NCBI RefSeq assembly: GCF_016863495.1
Contig: NZ_BOOZ01000016.1
Span: 1-64,000, forward strand
Source of the DNA: Micromonospora andamanensis
Lineage (GTDB): Bacteria > Actinomycetota > Actinomycetes > Mycobacteriales > Micromonosporaceae
Direction: 5' to 3'
DNA length: 64,000 nt
Shown here: in pieces, positions 35,841 through 44,735 of the stretch
Position numbering within the stretch: position 1 is the first letter of the stretch
Layout: each line of letters opens with the position of its first letter
The notes under the pieces: model-generated
Database searches by the model: none
What the model was told of the DNA's origin: nothing
What the model saw: the letters and a program-made list of their open reading frames with translations, nothing else
Program-made: the position numbers and the translations under genes

Positions 35841-36041
35841 ATGGCGTGGAGCTGGCGGTACGAGGGTGCGAACGGCGAGTCGGTCGACGGGCCGACCGAG
35901 TCGTTCGGCAGCCAGGCGGATGCCGAGTCCTGGATCGGTCAGACCTGGCGGGAACTCGCGGCGTCCGGCGTCACCTCGGTCGCGCTCCTCGAAGACGATC
36001 GGGTGGAGTACCGAATGAGCCTGCTGCCCGTGGCGGAGTGA
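35841..36041 (+). CDS. Conserved 66-residue protein coupled to M50 protease
   Basis: Small soluble protein starting at ATG 35841 with GAGGGGAG upstream. The sequence (MAWSWRYEGANGESVDGPTE ... WRELAASGVTSVALLEDDRVEY) is ordered, with a probable small beta-rich fold. No family name known to me. Its TGA shares one base with the ATG of the protease gene (TGATG), so it is probably translated together with it and may assist or regulate it. Confidence 0.8.
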   Translation: MAWSWRYEGANGESVDGPTESFGSQADAESWIGQTWRELAASGVTSVALLEDDRVEYRMSLLPVAE

Positions 36042-36832
36042 TGACACCCAGGGACTCCGAGCCGTTGGTGCTCGGGGTGCCCCGGGCGGCCTTCCGGCCC
36101 AGCCCGGTCTTCCTGGCGCTCGTCGCCCTGCTGGTGACAACAGCCGTGTTGACCTGGCACGAGATCGGCAACGTCCGGCTCACCGTGTTCGGCTTCGTCG
36201 TCTCCGGTTGGCTGGTCTCGCTCTGCCTGCACGAGTACGCCCACGCCGTGGTGGCGTACCGCAGCGGTGACCGGGGGGTGGCCCACCGCGGTTACCTGAC
36301 GCTGAACCCGTTGAAGTACAGCCACCCGCTGCTGTCCATCGCCCTGCCCGTGGTGGTGGTGCTGCTCGGCGGCATCGGCCTGCCCGGTGGTGCCGTCTGG
36401 GTGGACCGGCACGTCATTCCCGGGCGGTTGCGGCACACCCTGGTCAGCCTCGCCGGCCCCGCCACGAACGTGCTCTTCGCGTTGGTCCTCGTGGTGGTGC
36501 TGCGGCTCGGTGCCGGTGGCGGCGGGCCAGTGGAGTTCTGGGCGGCGGTGGCCCTGCTGGCCTTCCTCCAGATCACCGCCAGCCTGCTCAACCTGCTGCC
36601 GGTGCCCGGGCTGGACGGCGGAAACATGATCCAGCCGTGGCTGAGTCCGCAGTACCGGCGGATGTACGACCTGTTCGCGCCGTACGGGTTCATCCTGCTC
36701 TTCGCGTTGCTGTGGAACCCGACGATCGGCGGTTGGTTCTTCACCGCCGTCTTCGCGATCGGTGACCTGCTCGGCCTGCCGCCCTGGCTGTACGCGACAG
36801 GTCTGGACCTGATCCGCTTCTGGCAGGGCTGA
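36041..36832 (+). CDS. Site-2-protease-like M50 membrane metalloprotease
   Basis: Intramembrane zinc protease of 263 residues. The zinc site is H64-E65-x2-H68 in LCLHEYAHAVVAYRSGD, and the third ligand motif is LPVPGLDGG near 193. Five to six membrane segments and the small size fit the group of M50 enzymes without PDZ domain (rhomboid-neighbour-like or SpoIVFB-like). Such proteases cut membrane-bound regulators such as anti-sigma factors; the target is unknown here. The TGATG coupling to the small upstream gene suggests a two-protein unit. A strong hairpin follows at 36852. Confidence 0.88.
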   Translation: MTPRDSEPLVLGVPRAAFRPSPVFLALVALLVTTAVLTWHEIGNVRLTVFGFVVSGWLVSLCLHEYAHAVVAYRSGDRGVAHRGYLTLNPLKYSHPLLSIALPVVVVLLGGIGLPGGAVWVDRHVIPGRLRHTLVSLAGPATNVLFALVLVVVLRLGAGGGGPVEFWAAVALLAFLQITASLLNLLPVPGLDGGNMIQPWLSPQYRRMYDLFAPYGFILLFALLWNPTIGGWFFTAVFAIGDLLGLPPWLYATGLDLIRFWQG

Positions 36833-36851
36833 GCACAGCCGAGAGTGCTGT

Positions 36852-36886
36852 CCGCCCGGCCGGTGTGCGGTACACCGGCCGGGCGG
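36852..36886. terminator. Bidirectional hairpin, perfect 15-bp stem
   Basis: CCGCCCGGCCGGTGT (36852-36866) pairs exactly with 36872-36886 around a five-base loop, between the convergent protease and aldo/keto reductase genes. Confidence 0.85.
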
Positions 36887-36892
36887 GGCGGG

Positions 36893-37891
36893 TCAGGGCC
36901 GCTCGGCCGGCGACTCGGTACGCGCCGGGTCCCGCTCGGTGACCGGGTCGACGATCTCGTCGATCGCCTTGAGCAGGCCGGCGTCGAGCTTCACGCCGGC
37001 CGCCTTGACGTTGTCGTGCACCTGCTCGGGGCGCGACGCCCCGATGATGGCCGAGGACACGTTGGGGTTCTGCAGCACCCAGGCGATGGCCAGCTGGGCC
37101 ATGGTGAGCCCGGCCTGGTCGGCCAGCGGCTTGAGTTGCTGCACCCGGGTCAGCACGTCGTCGGTGAGCCACTTGGCGATGAAGCCCGCACCGGACTTCT
37201 CGTCGGTGGCTCGGGAACCGCTCGGTGGGGGCTGGCCGGGCAGGTACTTGCCGGAGAGTACGCCCTGGGCCATCGGTGACCAGACGATCTGCCCGAGGCC
37301 CAGTTCCTCGCTTGTGGGGACGACCTCGGCCTCGATGACCCGCCAGAGCATCGAGTACTGCGGCTGGCTGGAGACCAGCGGGATGCGCAGCTCGCGGGCG
37401 AGGCCGTGCGCCTCGCGGATCTGCGATGCCTTCCACTCGGAGACGCCGATGTAGTGCGCCTTGCCGGAGTGCACGACGTCGGCGAACGCCTCCATCGTCT
37501 CCTCCAGCGGGGTGCTGTAGTCGTACCTGTGGGCCTGGTAGAGGTCCACGTAGTCGGTACGCAGCCGGCGCAGCGATCCGTTGATCGACTCCATGATGTG
37601 CTTGCGGGACAGGCCCCGGTCGTTGCGGCCCGGCCCGGTGGGCCAGTACACCTTGGTGAAGATCTCCAGACCCTCGCGCCGCTCCTGCTGAAGCGCCCGG
37701 CCGAGGACGTCCTCGGCGCGGGTGCCGGCGTACACGTCGGCGGTGTCGAAGGTGGTGATGCCGGCGTCGAGGGCGGCGCGTACGCAGGCGAACGCCGCTT
37801 CCTCCTCGACCTGCGAACCGTGGGTGATCCAGTTGCCGTACGAGATCTCACTGACCATGAGGCCGGAGCGGCCCAGGTGTCGGAATTCCAT
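36893..37891 (-). CDS. Aldo/keto reductase (potassium-channel beta-subunit-like)
   Basis: NADPH-dependent reductase of 332 residues. The tetrad is D49 (TFDTAD), Y54 (VYAGT), K80 (FTKVYW) and H121 (YQAHRYD). The H-x-Y-D stretch, SEWKASQIREAHGLARE and WSPMAQGVLSGKYLPGQPPP are typical of the AKR6/channel beta-like group found in actinomycetes. The first aldo/keto reductase at 7919 belongs to a different subgroup. ATG 37891. Transcribed in the same direction as, and downstream of, the TetR gene, 44 bases away. Confidence 0.93.
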   Translation of the reverse strand: MEFRHLGRSGLMVSEISYGNWITHGSQVEEEAAFACVRAALDAGITTFDTADVYAGTRAEDVLGRALQQERREGLEIFTKVYWPTGPGRNDRGLSRKHIMESINGSLRRLRTDYVDLYQAHRYDYSTPLEETMEAFADVVHSGKAHYIGVSEWKASQIREAHGLARELRIPLVSSQPQYSMLWRVIEAEVVPTSEELGLGQIVWSPMAQGVLSGKYLPGQPPPSGSRATDEKSGAGFIAKWLTDDVLTRVQQLKPLADQAGLTMAQLAIAWVLQNPNVSSAIIGASRPEQVHDNVKAAGVKLDAGLLKAIDEIVDPVTERDPARTESPAERP

Positions 37892-37935
37892 GCTTCGACC
37901 CTAGCCCGCCCCGGTGAACTGGTCGGCGGCGGTGA

Positions 37936-38601
37936 TCAGTCGGGGTCCGCCAGCAGCGCGTGGCGCAGGGAGCGGCCCAGCCAGCGCCGGAAGGTCGCCT
38001 CGTCCCAGCCGCGCTCCAGCACCAGAGCGCCGTAGTGCGCCGGGTCGTTGTAGAACCACACCTCGTCGATGGCGGCCTCCACGTCGGAGCCCTGGCGTGT
38101 CCGGGCGTCCAGGGCACGCAGCCGCTCGACCACCATCGTCGCGCCGAGCCGCCGGTTGCGCAGCAGCGTCTGCCACACCTCGGCCACCTCGGGGCTGCCG
38201 TCGGCGGCCCGCCGGACGGTCTCGAACACCCGAGCGGTCCGCGCGCCGATCAGGGTGCAGACCCCGGCGTACGCGTCGAGCACCTCGCCGCCTGTGGCGG
38301 CCTCCCAGACCGGCCGGTACCAGGGACGTTGCGCCACCGGCACCGGCTCGTCATCGCCGGCGAGCGCCTCGTCGAGCACCTGGCGCAGCAGCGCCGCCTT
38401 GGAGCCGAACGCGGCGAACACGGTGGGTCTGGCGACTCCGGCGGCGGCTGCCACATCCGCCAGCGACGTGCCTGTGTAACCGCGCGCGACGAAGAGCTCG
38501 GTCGCCGCCGCGACGACGGCCTGCCGGGTGCGGCGGGCGTTCTCCTCGCGGAGCCGGGACCGGTACGGCCTGGTGGGTTTTCCGTCCTTGACTTCATCCA
38601 T
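37936..38601 (-). CDS. TetR-family regulator divergent from cupin gene
   Basis: Transcription factor of 221 residues with the TetR helix-turn-helix at about 25-70 (TELFVARGYTGTSLADVAAAAGVARPTVFAAFGSKAALL). The C-terminal ligand domain has no recognised type. It is divergent from the cupin gene; the 89-base gap is unusually AT-rich for this window and contains the imperfect palindrome TAGCAATGTATTCACTA (about 38613-38629), a possible operator. It may control the cupin gene and the aldo/keto reductase gene that follows it. Confidence 0.92.
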   Translation of the reverse strand: MDEVKDGKPTRPYRSRLREENARRTRQAVVAAATELFVARGYTGTSLADVAAAAGVARPTVFAAFGSKAALLRQVLDEALAGDDEPVPVAQRPWYRPVWEAATGGEVLDAYAGVCTLIGARTARVFETVRRAADGSPEVAEVWQTLLRNRRLGATMVVERLRALDARTRQGSDVEAAIDEVWFYNDPAHYGALVLERGWDEATFRRWLGRSLRHALLADPD

Positions 38602-38690
38602 GGCGTCGTCATACTAGCAATGTATTCACTAGACTCGTAACTATCCAATAGCTGACGTCCACCGAAGTTGACCGGCCCCTGGGAGGCACC

Positions 38691-39215
38691 GTGTCCGTTC
38701 ACCCGTTCGTACTCCGGCCTGACGAGGGAGAGGCGCACTGGTTCCTGGGAAACCTGGTCACCGTGAAGGCGACAGGCGCGCAGACCGGTGGGCGGCTCAC
38801 CGCTGTCGAGTTCGTCAACCCGCCCGGCTTCGCCCCGCCGTTGCATCGGCACCAGGTCGAGGACGAGATGTTCTACCTGTTGTCCGGCACCGCGACGTTC
38901 TACTGCGACGAGACGGAACTGACCGCCGGACCGGGTGACTTCGTGCTGCTCCCGGCCGGGCTGCCGCACACCTTCGTGGTCGGTCCGGACGAACCGCTGC
39001 GGGTCCTGCAACTGACCACCCCCGCCGGGTTCGAGGAGTACGTGGCCGAAGTCGGGGAGCCGGCGACCGAGCGTCGGCTGCCGGACCCGGCGCCTGTCGA
39101 TCCGGCCGCCCTCGGGCACGCCTCCGCACGGCACGGGATCGAGCTGCTCGGACCGCCACCCGGGCAGCAGCCGACAGGTGCGGTTCACCAGCCGACCCAC
39201 CGGCCAGTGCCGTGA
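38691..39215 (+). CDS. Cupin-domain protein (quercetin-dioxygenase-like)
   Basis: Single-domain beta-barrel protein of 174 residues. GTG 38691 follows GGGAGG. The metal-binding motifs are visible: cupin motif 1 PPLHRHQVEDEMFYLLSGTATFY (two His and one Glu) and motif 2 PGDFVLLPAGLPHTF (third His). Length and layout suit quercetin-2,3-dioxygenase-like or sensor cupins. The C-terminal 45 residues are Pro-rich. Probably controlled by the divergent TetR gene. Substrate unknown. Confidence 0.88.
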   Translation: MSVHPFVLRPDEGEAHWFLGNLVTVKATGAQTGGRLTAVEFVNPPGFAPPLHRHQVEDEMFYLLSGTATFYCDETELTAGPGDFVLLPAGLPHTFVVGPDEPLRVLQLTTPAGFEEYVAEVGEPATERRLPDPAPVDPAALGHASARHGIELLGPPPGQQPTGAVHQPTHRPVP

Positions 39216-39523
39216 CCGCCGTCGACGCCCACCCGGGGCGCTCGACGTCCGGCCGGGCAGGTCACGACCGGCGACGAAACCGTGGAACCGTCCCTGGCGA
39301 CCGGCGCGCATCCGGCCGCACCCGCCACCGGCGTGCATCCGGGCCCGGCGGCGCACGTCGCCGGCGCGCAGTGGACCCCGGCGGCGCACGTCGTCACCCG
39401 TGCCGGATCGGCCCCAAGACCGGGCAGGCCCGGCTGACCCGCACCTCGTCACGGTCGTCGGTGCCGGTCTGATCCGGCCGACACCTCTGGTGGTGCGGCG
39501 GCGGCCCGGCCGGGCCGCCGGCC
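39216..39523. other. 308-base gap between convergent cupin and WG-repeat genes
   Basis: No clear gene or hairpin. The cupin reading frame stays open for about 73 codons after its TGA, encoding a repetitive Ala/His/Pro stretch, and a Cys-rich frame lies opposite. Both look like by-products of a short GC-rich direct repeat (GGCGGCGCACGTCG occurs twice, near 39349 and 39380). The gap could be a decayed 3' extension of the cupin gene. Confidence 0.5.
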
Positions 39524-42500
39524 TCAGAGCACCGGGTTGGCGTCGGCGAGCAACCCGTCGATCTCGGCGACGACAGCGCTCGGGTGGTGGAACATCGGGT
39601 CGATCAACGACTCGCCGCGTCGGTCCAGCGCACCCCAGTTCCCGGCGCTGTTGGTGGCCAGGAAGGCGACCGGGTGGATCAGCAACGCCGGGTGCGCCGG
39701 TGCGACGATCACCTGCCCGTTACGGTCCACCACACCCTTGCGACCAGCCAGATCCACCACGGCCAGCCCTTCCTCGGTGAAGCCGTCGACGTAGTGACCG
39801 TCGGCCAGGGTGGTGTGGAAGCCGTGGTAGCGGGTCGGCACCACGATCCGGCCGGTGCGGTCGACGGCACCCCAGCCCTCCCGGCGTACCACAGCCACCC
39901 CCTTGTGGAAGGGCCGGACGTCGGCGAAACCCGGCGGCACCGCCACCTCCCCGGTGGTGTCGACGGCGTGCCAGCCGCTCTCGTCCCGCACCACCCAGGC
40001 CAGGCCGTCGGAGAACGGCCGAGCCGCCAGGTAGGTCGGCCCGAGTACCGTCTCGCCGGCCAGATTGATCAAGGACCATCGGTCGGCCTGCGGTCCGCGT
40101 ACCCAGGCCAGGCCGTCCCGGAACGGCTGTGCCTCGGCGTACCGGGCCGGCACCACCATGTCGCCGTCGGCGTCCGCGTAGCCCCACAGGCCCTGGCCAC
40201 CGTCGCGTGCCGGCACCGGCGCCCGGTCCCGCTCCAGCACCTCGTCCCAACTGCGCGGGTACGGCCCGAAGCCGCCCTCCTCAGCTTTGGCGGCGACCGC
40301 GTCGAGGCCGGTCCGGACCCGGGCCAGCAGCTCGGCGTCCTGCTCGCCGCGCAGGTCGAGAGCCCGCTCGAAGTGATGGCACGCCTCGATCAGCCGACCC
40401 TGGTCGTAGCAGCAGCGGGCAGCATGCTCGTGCAGTGCGGCGCGCAGCCGGTCGGGTAGTTCGATCGAGTTGGCCTCCGCGAACAGCCGGTCGGCCTCGG
40501 CGAACTCGCCGCGCCAGCGCAGTACGTGCGCCAACCGGGCCTGGGCGAGCGCGGCCCGACGTAGTTCGCCTGTCGCCTCGGCGTAGGTCAACGCCATGCG
40601 ACCGTCGGCCAGCGCGTCGTCCAGGTCGTCGAGGACCCGTGAGGCCACCGCCCGCAGGCTCAGCAGCCGGGCCCGGGACCTGTTGTCAAGTGCCGTGGCG
40701 AGCTTCTCGGTGAGCCGCTCCCGGACCTCCCGCAGCTCCTCCGGGTCGTCCACCAGCTCCCGCAGGGTCACCGGGTCCAGCCGCCAGCGGAAGCTCCCCA
40801 GCACCTGCTCGGGATCGGCTGGCGATTCGGGTACCGGCTCGCCGTCGTCCGGGTCGCCGGGGACCGGCCCGTCGTCGGCCGGGGGGCCGGACACGGACGA
40901 GGTGGCCAGCACGGCGTCGGTCGGGGCGATGTCCGCATCGGGCGGCATCCCGTCGTCCAGGTCACCGCGCCCGACGCGGTCCGGACGCTCGGTGGTGCCA
41001 CCGGGCGCCTCGGCCTCGGGACCTGAGGTGTGATCGCCGACCGGCGCCGGATCGTCGGCCGGCAGGCTGTCAGCCGGCGGTGCCGACACCGGCATGGTGA
41101 GCTCGGGCTCGCCGGGCGGTGCGGACACCGGCGGTCCGTACGCCGGCGGTGCGGACACCGGCGGTCCGTACGCCGGCGGTGCGGACACCGGTGGCCTCGA
41201 CAGCGGCGGCGCGGAGACCGGGGCCGCCGCCGTCGGTGGTGCCGGTGGTGTGCTGACCGGCCGTTCGGCAAGTGGCGGTGCCGGGACGGGGGCCGCCGAG
41301 ACCTGGGGTGCGGGGACGTCGACCTCGCCGGGTGGCGCGACCTCAGGTGGTGCGGCGAGGGCGTCGGCGAGCGATTCCGGGGCGGGTCGTGCGGGCTGCT
41401 CAGGTGGTTGGGCGGCGGTGGGTTCGGCCGGCGCAGGGGCTGAGGGCTCGGCGGCCGGCCCGAACCAGCTCTGCGGGCCGTCGGAGGCTGGCCGGGCGGG
41501 CGCTGGCGTGGACGGTTCCGGTGCCGGGGGAATGTACCGGGTGGGCTGGCGGGCCGTCGGTGTGCTCGGCACTCCCGGGCCGCCGCCGGGCCGGTCGGCC
41601 TGGGCTGCCGGCGGTGGGCCGAGCGGTGCCTGGTCGTCGACGGCCGGCTCGAACGTCCGCTCCGACGGCATGGTGACAGGTGGCCGGCTCGGTGGCGCGG
41701 AGACCGGGCGGTGGGCTGGTGGTGCGGAGACCGGTGGTCGGATGGGTGGTGCGGAGACCGGCCGGGCGGGGGGCGGGGTGACGGGTGGCGCGGCGGCCAC
41801 CGTGGGCACCGGCGTCGGTGGTGGCGAGGCGACGACCGGCTGGCCCTGTAGGGGAGCCGGACGGACCTGGTGCTCGTGCAACGGCGCGGGGCGTACCTCG
41901 TGCTGGTGCAGTGGCGCCGGTCGGACCGCGTCCCCGGTTGGCGGCCGATCGGCACCGGAGGCGGCGGCGGGCCGGTCCCCGCCGGGGAGGTCGCTTCGGC
42001 TCCGGTCGGGGCGCCCGGTCGGGCCACGGTCCTGGCCAGGGTGGCGTGGGTCGCTCCGGTCCCCGGCGGTGGCGGCGGGGCGGCTCCGTTGCGGGTGACC
42101 GACCTCCGGCTGGTGGTGCTGCGGGGCGGGCGAGACCGGACGAGCCCGCCCGGCCGCGGGAGAGACCGGACGGTCCTGCTCCGGCGCGGGCGAGACGGGG
42201 TGGTCGGGCACCACCGACAGATGACGGCGGCGCGGATCCTGGTCGGGTGCCGCCGAGACGGGCCGGTCCGGGTCGGGCAGCGCGGCGGCCGGCCGGTCGT
42301 CGAACCGCTGCGGGCCGGGAGCGTCCGGCACGGCGCTGGGCCGCCGGTCGCCGTCCCGCTCCTGCGGGGTCGGCCGCTGGTACTCGCGATGGTCCCGTCC
42401 GCTGCTCGGCCGCAGTGGTCCGGGTGCGGGCCAGGGCAGGTCGCCGCGCTGCGGAGCGTCGTACGCCTGCTGGTCGGATGTCGACGGTTCCGGGCGACCC

Positions 42501-43576
42501 CGTCGGGGGGCCCGGTCCGAGCGGGACCAGTCGTCGGACGCGGTCGGTACGGGTTCGTCGTCGACGAATCCGTCCGGGTACGGCGCGGCGTCCGGGTCTC
42601 CGCCGCCGACGAAGTCGCTGCGGTAACCGTCGACCACCGGGCCGTCGCTGCGGGTCGGCTGCCCGGGGTGGTGACTCCACTGGTAGCGAGGGCGCCGGGC
42701 GGCGTCCTCGGCGGTGCGGCGGTCGGCCCCCTCGACCGGGCGCTGCCCGGCAGCCGGCCGACGGGTCTGCTCGTCCGCCTCCGCCACCCAACCGGGCTCC
42801 GGGCGGGCGGCGGGGGACACCGGTGCGCCGCGCCGGTACTCGTCGCGCCCGGTCGGCTCGGAGCGGCGCGGCCGATCGGCGTACGGGTCGGGTTCGCGCT
42901 GGCCCCGCCGCTCGGGTTCGGGTCGCGGATAGCGGTTGTCGCGGCGGTCCGGGTCACGCCGTTCGGGCTCCCGCCGGGCGTAGCCCTCCGGGTCGCGGCG
43001 GGCGTACCGGTCGGGGTCGCGCTGATCACGGGGGCGGTCCGGGTCACGGCGCTCGGGGTACCGGTCCGGATCGCGCTGGTCGCGGCGATCGACGTACCGG
43101 TCCGGATCGCGCTGGTCGCGGCGCGCGGACGCGCCCGTACCGGCGGCCTGCGGTCCGAAGTCCGACCAGGTGACCCCGTCGCGACCCCGGGCGGGCTCAC
43201 CGTACGACGAGCGCCGTCCCTCGGGCCGCGCCTGCTCCGGCCGGGAGCCGGGCGGCACCGACCTGTCGTACGGCCGCGAGCCGTTGCCGTCGGCCGGCCG
43301 GCGGTCGGGCATCTCGTGCCGGCCCGGCCAGCCGTCCGGTTCGTCGTCCCAGGACCGACCGACGTACGTGCCGTCGGGTCGGGTCGGCGCGAGCGGCGGC
43401 ACCTCGGCGCGTCCGACGGCGCTCGCTCGACCTCGGGCGGGAGGTGGTTGGTGCTCGACCCCGATGTCACCCGGATAACGCTGGCCCGGGAACTGCGGCT
43501 GCCATTCACTCGTCGGCTCGACGACCCAGGATGGCTCGGCGGGATCGTGCCACCTGTCGGCGTAGCCGCGACTCAT
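39524..43576 (-). CDS. Giant proline-rich protein with TPR and WG repeats
   Basis: A 1350-residue protein of three parts. Residues 1-925 are disordered: a charged section with repeated DPDRY/RRDQRDP units (about 155-235), then Pro-rich sections with repeated RPVSAPP, VRPAPLH and YGPPVSAPPA. Residues about 928-1100 are helical repeats of TPR type (RARLLSLRAVASRVLDDLDD ... EADRLFAEANS ... CHHFERALDL). Residues about 1120-1335 hold WG repeats (LWGYADADGD, GWHAVDTTGE, GWGAVDRTGR, NWGALDRRGE). No signal peptide. WG repeats are thought to bind ligands or proteins, so the whole may be an intracellular scaffold. The GC-rich repetitive DNA explains several long antisense frames. Confidence 0.85.
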   Translation of the reverse strand: MSRGYADRWHDPAEPSWVVEPTSEWQPQFPGQRYPGDIGVEHQPPPARGRASAVGRAEVPPLAPTRPDGTYVGRSWDDEPDGWPGRHEMPDRRPADGNGSRPYDRSVPPGSRPEQARPEGRRSSYGEPARGRDGVTWSDFGPQAAGTGASARRDQRDPDRYVDRRDQRDPDRYPERRDPDRPRDQRDPDRYARRDPEGYARREPERRDPDRRDNRYPRPEPERRGQREPDPYADRPRRSEPTGRDEYRRGAPVSPAARPEPGWVAEADEQTRRPAAGQRPVEGADRRTAEDAARRPRYQWSHHPGQPTRSDGPVVDGYRSDFVGGGDPDAAPYPDGFVDDEPVPTASDDWSRSDRAPRRGRPEPSTSDQQAYDAPQRGDLPWPAPGPLRPSSGRDHREYQRPTPQERDGDRRPSAVPDAPGPQRFDDRPAAALPDPDRPVSAAPDQDPRRRHLSVVPDHPVSPAPEQDRPVSPAAGRARPVSPAPQHHQPEVGHPQRSRPAATAGDRSDPRHPGQDRGPTGRPDRSRSDLPGGDRPAAASGADRPPTGDAVRPAPLHQHEVRPAPLHEHQVRPAPLQGQPVVASPPPTPVPTVAAAPPVTPPPARPVSAPPIRPPVSAPPAHRPVSAPPSRPPVTMPSERTFEPAVDDQAPLGPPPAAQADRPGGGPGVPSTPTARQPTRYIPPAPEPSTPAPARPASDGPQSWFGPAAEPSAPAPAEPTAAQPPEQPARPAPESLADALAAPPEVAPPGEVDVPAPQVSAAPVPAPPLAERPVSTPPAPPTAAAPVSAPPLSRPPVSAPPAYGPPVSAPPAYGPPVSAPPGEPELTMPVSAPPADSLPADDPAPVGDHTSGPEAEAPGGTTERPDRVGRGDLDDGMPPDADIAPTDAVLATSSVSGPPADDGPVPGDPDDGEPVPESPADPEQVLGSFRWRLDPVTLRELVDDPEELREVRERLTEKLATALDNRSRARLLSLRAVASRVLDDLDDALADGRMALTYAEATGELRRAALAQARLAHVLRWRGEFAEADRLFAEANSIELPDRLRAALHEHAARCCYDQGRLIEACHHFERALDLRGEQDAELLARVRTGLDAVAAKAEEGGFGPYPRSWDEVLERDRAPVPARDGGQGLWGYADADGDMVVPARYAEAQPFRDGLAWVRGPQADRWSLINLAGETVLGPTYLAARPFSDGLAWVVRDESGWHAVDTTGEVAVPPGFADVRPFHKGVAVVRREGWGAVDRTGRIVVPTRYHGFHTTLADGHYVDGFTEEGLAVVDLAGRKGVVDRNGQVIVAPAHPALLIHPVAFLATNSAGNWGALDRRGESLIDPMFHHPSAVVAEIDGLLADANPVL
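41115..41191. repeat. 30-bp tandem repeat within WG-protein gene
   Basis: Two full 30-base units (41115-41144, 41145-41174) and a partial third (41175-41191), identical to each other, encode YGPPVSAPPA units on the minus strand. In-frame length allows copy-number change without frameshift. Confidence 0.9.
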
Positions 43577-44053
43577 CCGCAGGACCTGTCGCTGCGGCCG
43601 GGACGTCGCCGGGAGGCGGTGCTGGCCGCGACCCGCGGAGTTGGCGCCTGCGCTGCGGAGTCGCGACGACCGGACCGTGCGGTCCGGCCCGTGCCGGAAC
43701 CCCGGGCCGGCGTCCGCTCGCTCACGGTCGCGCCCCGGTGGTCGGCTCGCGTCCGCTCGCTCACGGCGATGTCACCTCGTCGGAAATGGTCGCGCTGGGC
43801 ACCCCGGGAAGCCGGCAAAATCGCTTGTCCGGGCACCGAATGGCTGCGCAAGGAGGGTAGCGGCGCGGGCTCGGTCACCGCCACTGCGGCACCCTCGTCA
43901 ACCCAAACGTTATCCTATTGATCCGGACATTTATCGCTATGCCGGTATCGGACTTCCGACGATCCCGTACCCACCGTCAGCCGCTCGTCGCCGAGGCCCG
44001 GCGGCTGGGCTCCGGAGGCTCGGCCAGCGCGAGCGCGAGCCGTGCGGGTGCGG
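43577..44053. other. 477-base gap upstream of WG-protein gene
   Basis: Mostly without convincing genes. A basic minus-strand frame (GTG at 43764 to 43573) stops in an ATGA overlap with the WG-protein start and could encode a 63-residue peptide, but its codon use is not convincing. GTCCGCTCGCTCACGG occurs twice, near 43709 and 43750. A more AT-rich patch near 43905-43940 may hold the promoter. Confidence 0.45.
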
Positions 44054-44659
44054 TCAGATCTGGTCGCCGATGGCGACCCGCGGTGCCGGGGTACGCAGCT
44101 TGCGGAAGGTGATCGCCCGCATGATCGCGTAGACGTACAGCGACCCCATCCGCTGGGTGGACCTCGGGAACCGCTCGCGGACCAGCTTCTTGATCTTGCG
44201 CGAGATGAGCACCGAGTCGACCACCACACCCAGGGCCAACGTGCCCCAGAGCAGGTTGGAGGCCAACCGGATCACCGGCGGCATCGCCTGGTTCGAGCCG
44301 ATCAGCACCACCAGGGCGCCGCCGAAGAACCAGGTGCCGACCGTACGCCGGGAGTCGACCACGTTGCGGGCCAGCAGCCGCTCCGGACCCCGGTCGCGGG
44401 GGCCGCCCTCGCGCCGGAACTCCGCGGCCGCCTCGGCGCGACGCTCCCGACGCAGCGCCTTCGCCTCGTCCTTGCTCAGCGGCTTGGTGGCACCGGCGGG
44501 GCGGCGACCGGTGACCGGTCGCTTCGGCGTCTCCCGTCCCTTCGCCGGGGTGTAGGCACGGGACCGGGCCGCCTCGGCCGCCTCCTCCTCCGCCGGGGTC
44601 AGCGGCTCGGTGGCGGGATCGGCGAGGTCGGCGGACTTGCGACGAAACAGCGACGGCAC
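44054..44659 (-). CDS. DUF3043 membrane protein
   Basis: A 201-residue protein of the actinobacterial DUF3043 family. GTG 44659 gives VPSLFRRKSADLADP, the usual start. A basic, Lys/Arg-rich N-terminal half (TGRRPAGATKPLSKDEAKALRRERR) is followed by two membrane segments (TVGTWFFGGALVVLIGS and LLWGTLALGVVVDSVLI) and a basic C-terminus. Function unknown. Encoded upstream of nothing coupled; the next gene upstream, murA-like, ends 76 bases further and is transcribed in the same direction on the same strand. Confidence 0.9.
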   Translation of the reverse strand: MPSLFRRKSADLADPATEPLTPAEEEAAEAARSRAYTPAKGRETPKRPVTGRRPAGATKPLSKDEAKALRRERRAEAAAEFRREGGPRDRGPERLLARNVVDSRRTVGTWFFGGALVVLIGSNQAMPPVIRLASNLLWGTLALGVVVDSVLISRKIKKLVRERFPRSTQRMGSLYVYAIMRAITFRKLRTPAPRVAIGDQI

Positions 44660-44735
44660 GCGGCAAGGGTAGCCAACGCCGCGCGCCCGGTGCACATCGC
44701 GGTGCGACGAACGCGCGGCGGTGCCGTCGGTCGGG

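Noticed and set aside
39185-39397. Cys-rich 70-codon minus frame
   Set aside because: Produced by a short GC-rich direct repeat, no ribosome site, not in a sensible position.
41115-41191. CRISPR-like direct repeats
   Set aside because: Units are contiguous without spacers and encode protein repeats.
41870-43921. 683-codon plus-strand frame opposite the WG-repeat gene, and other long frames there
   Set aside because: Arises from Arg/Gly/Pro-rich repetitive DNA; the minus frame has the TPR and WG domains and a proper start.
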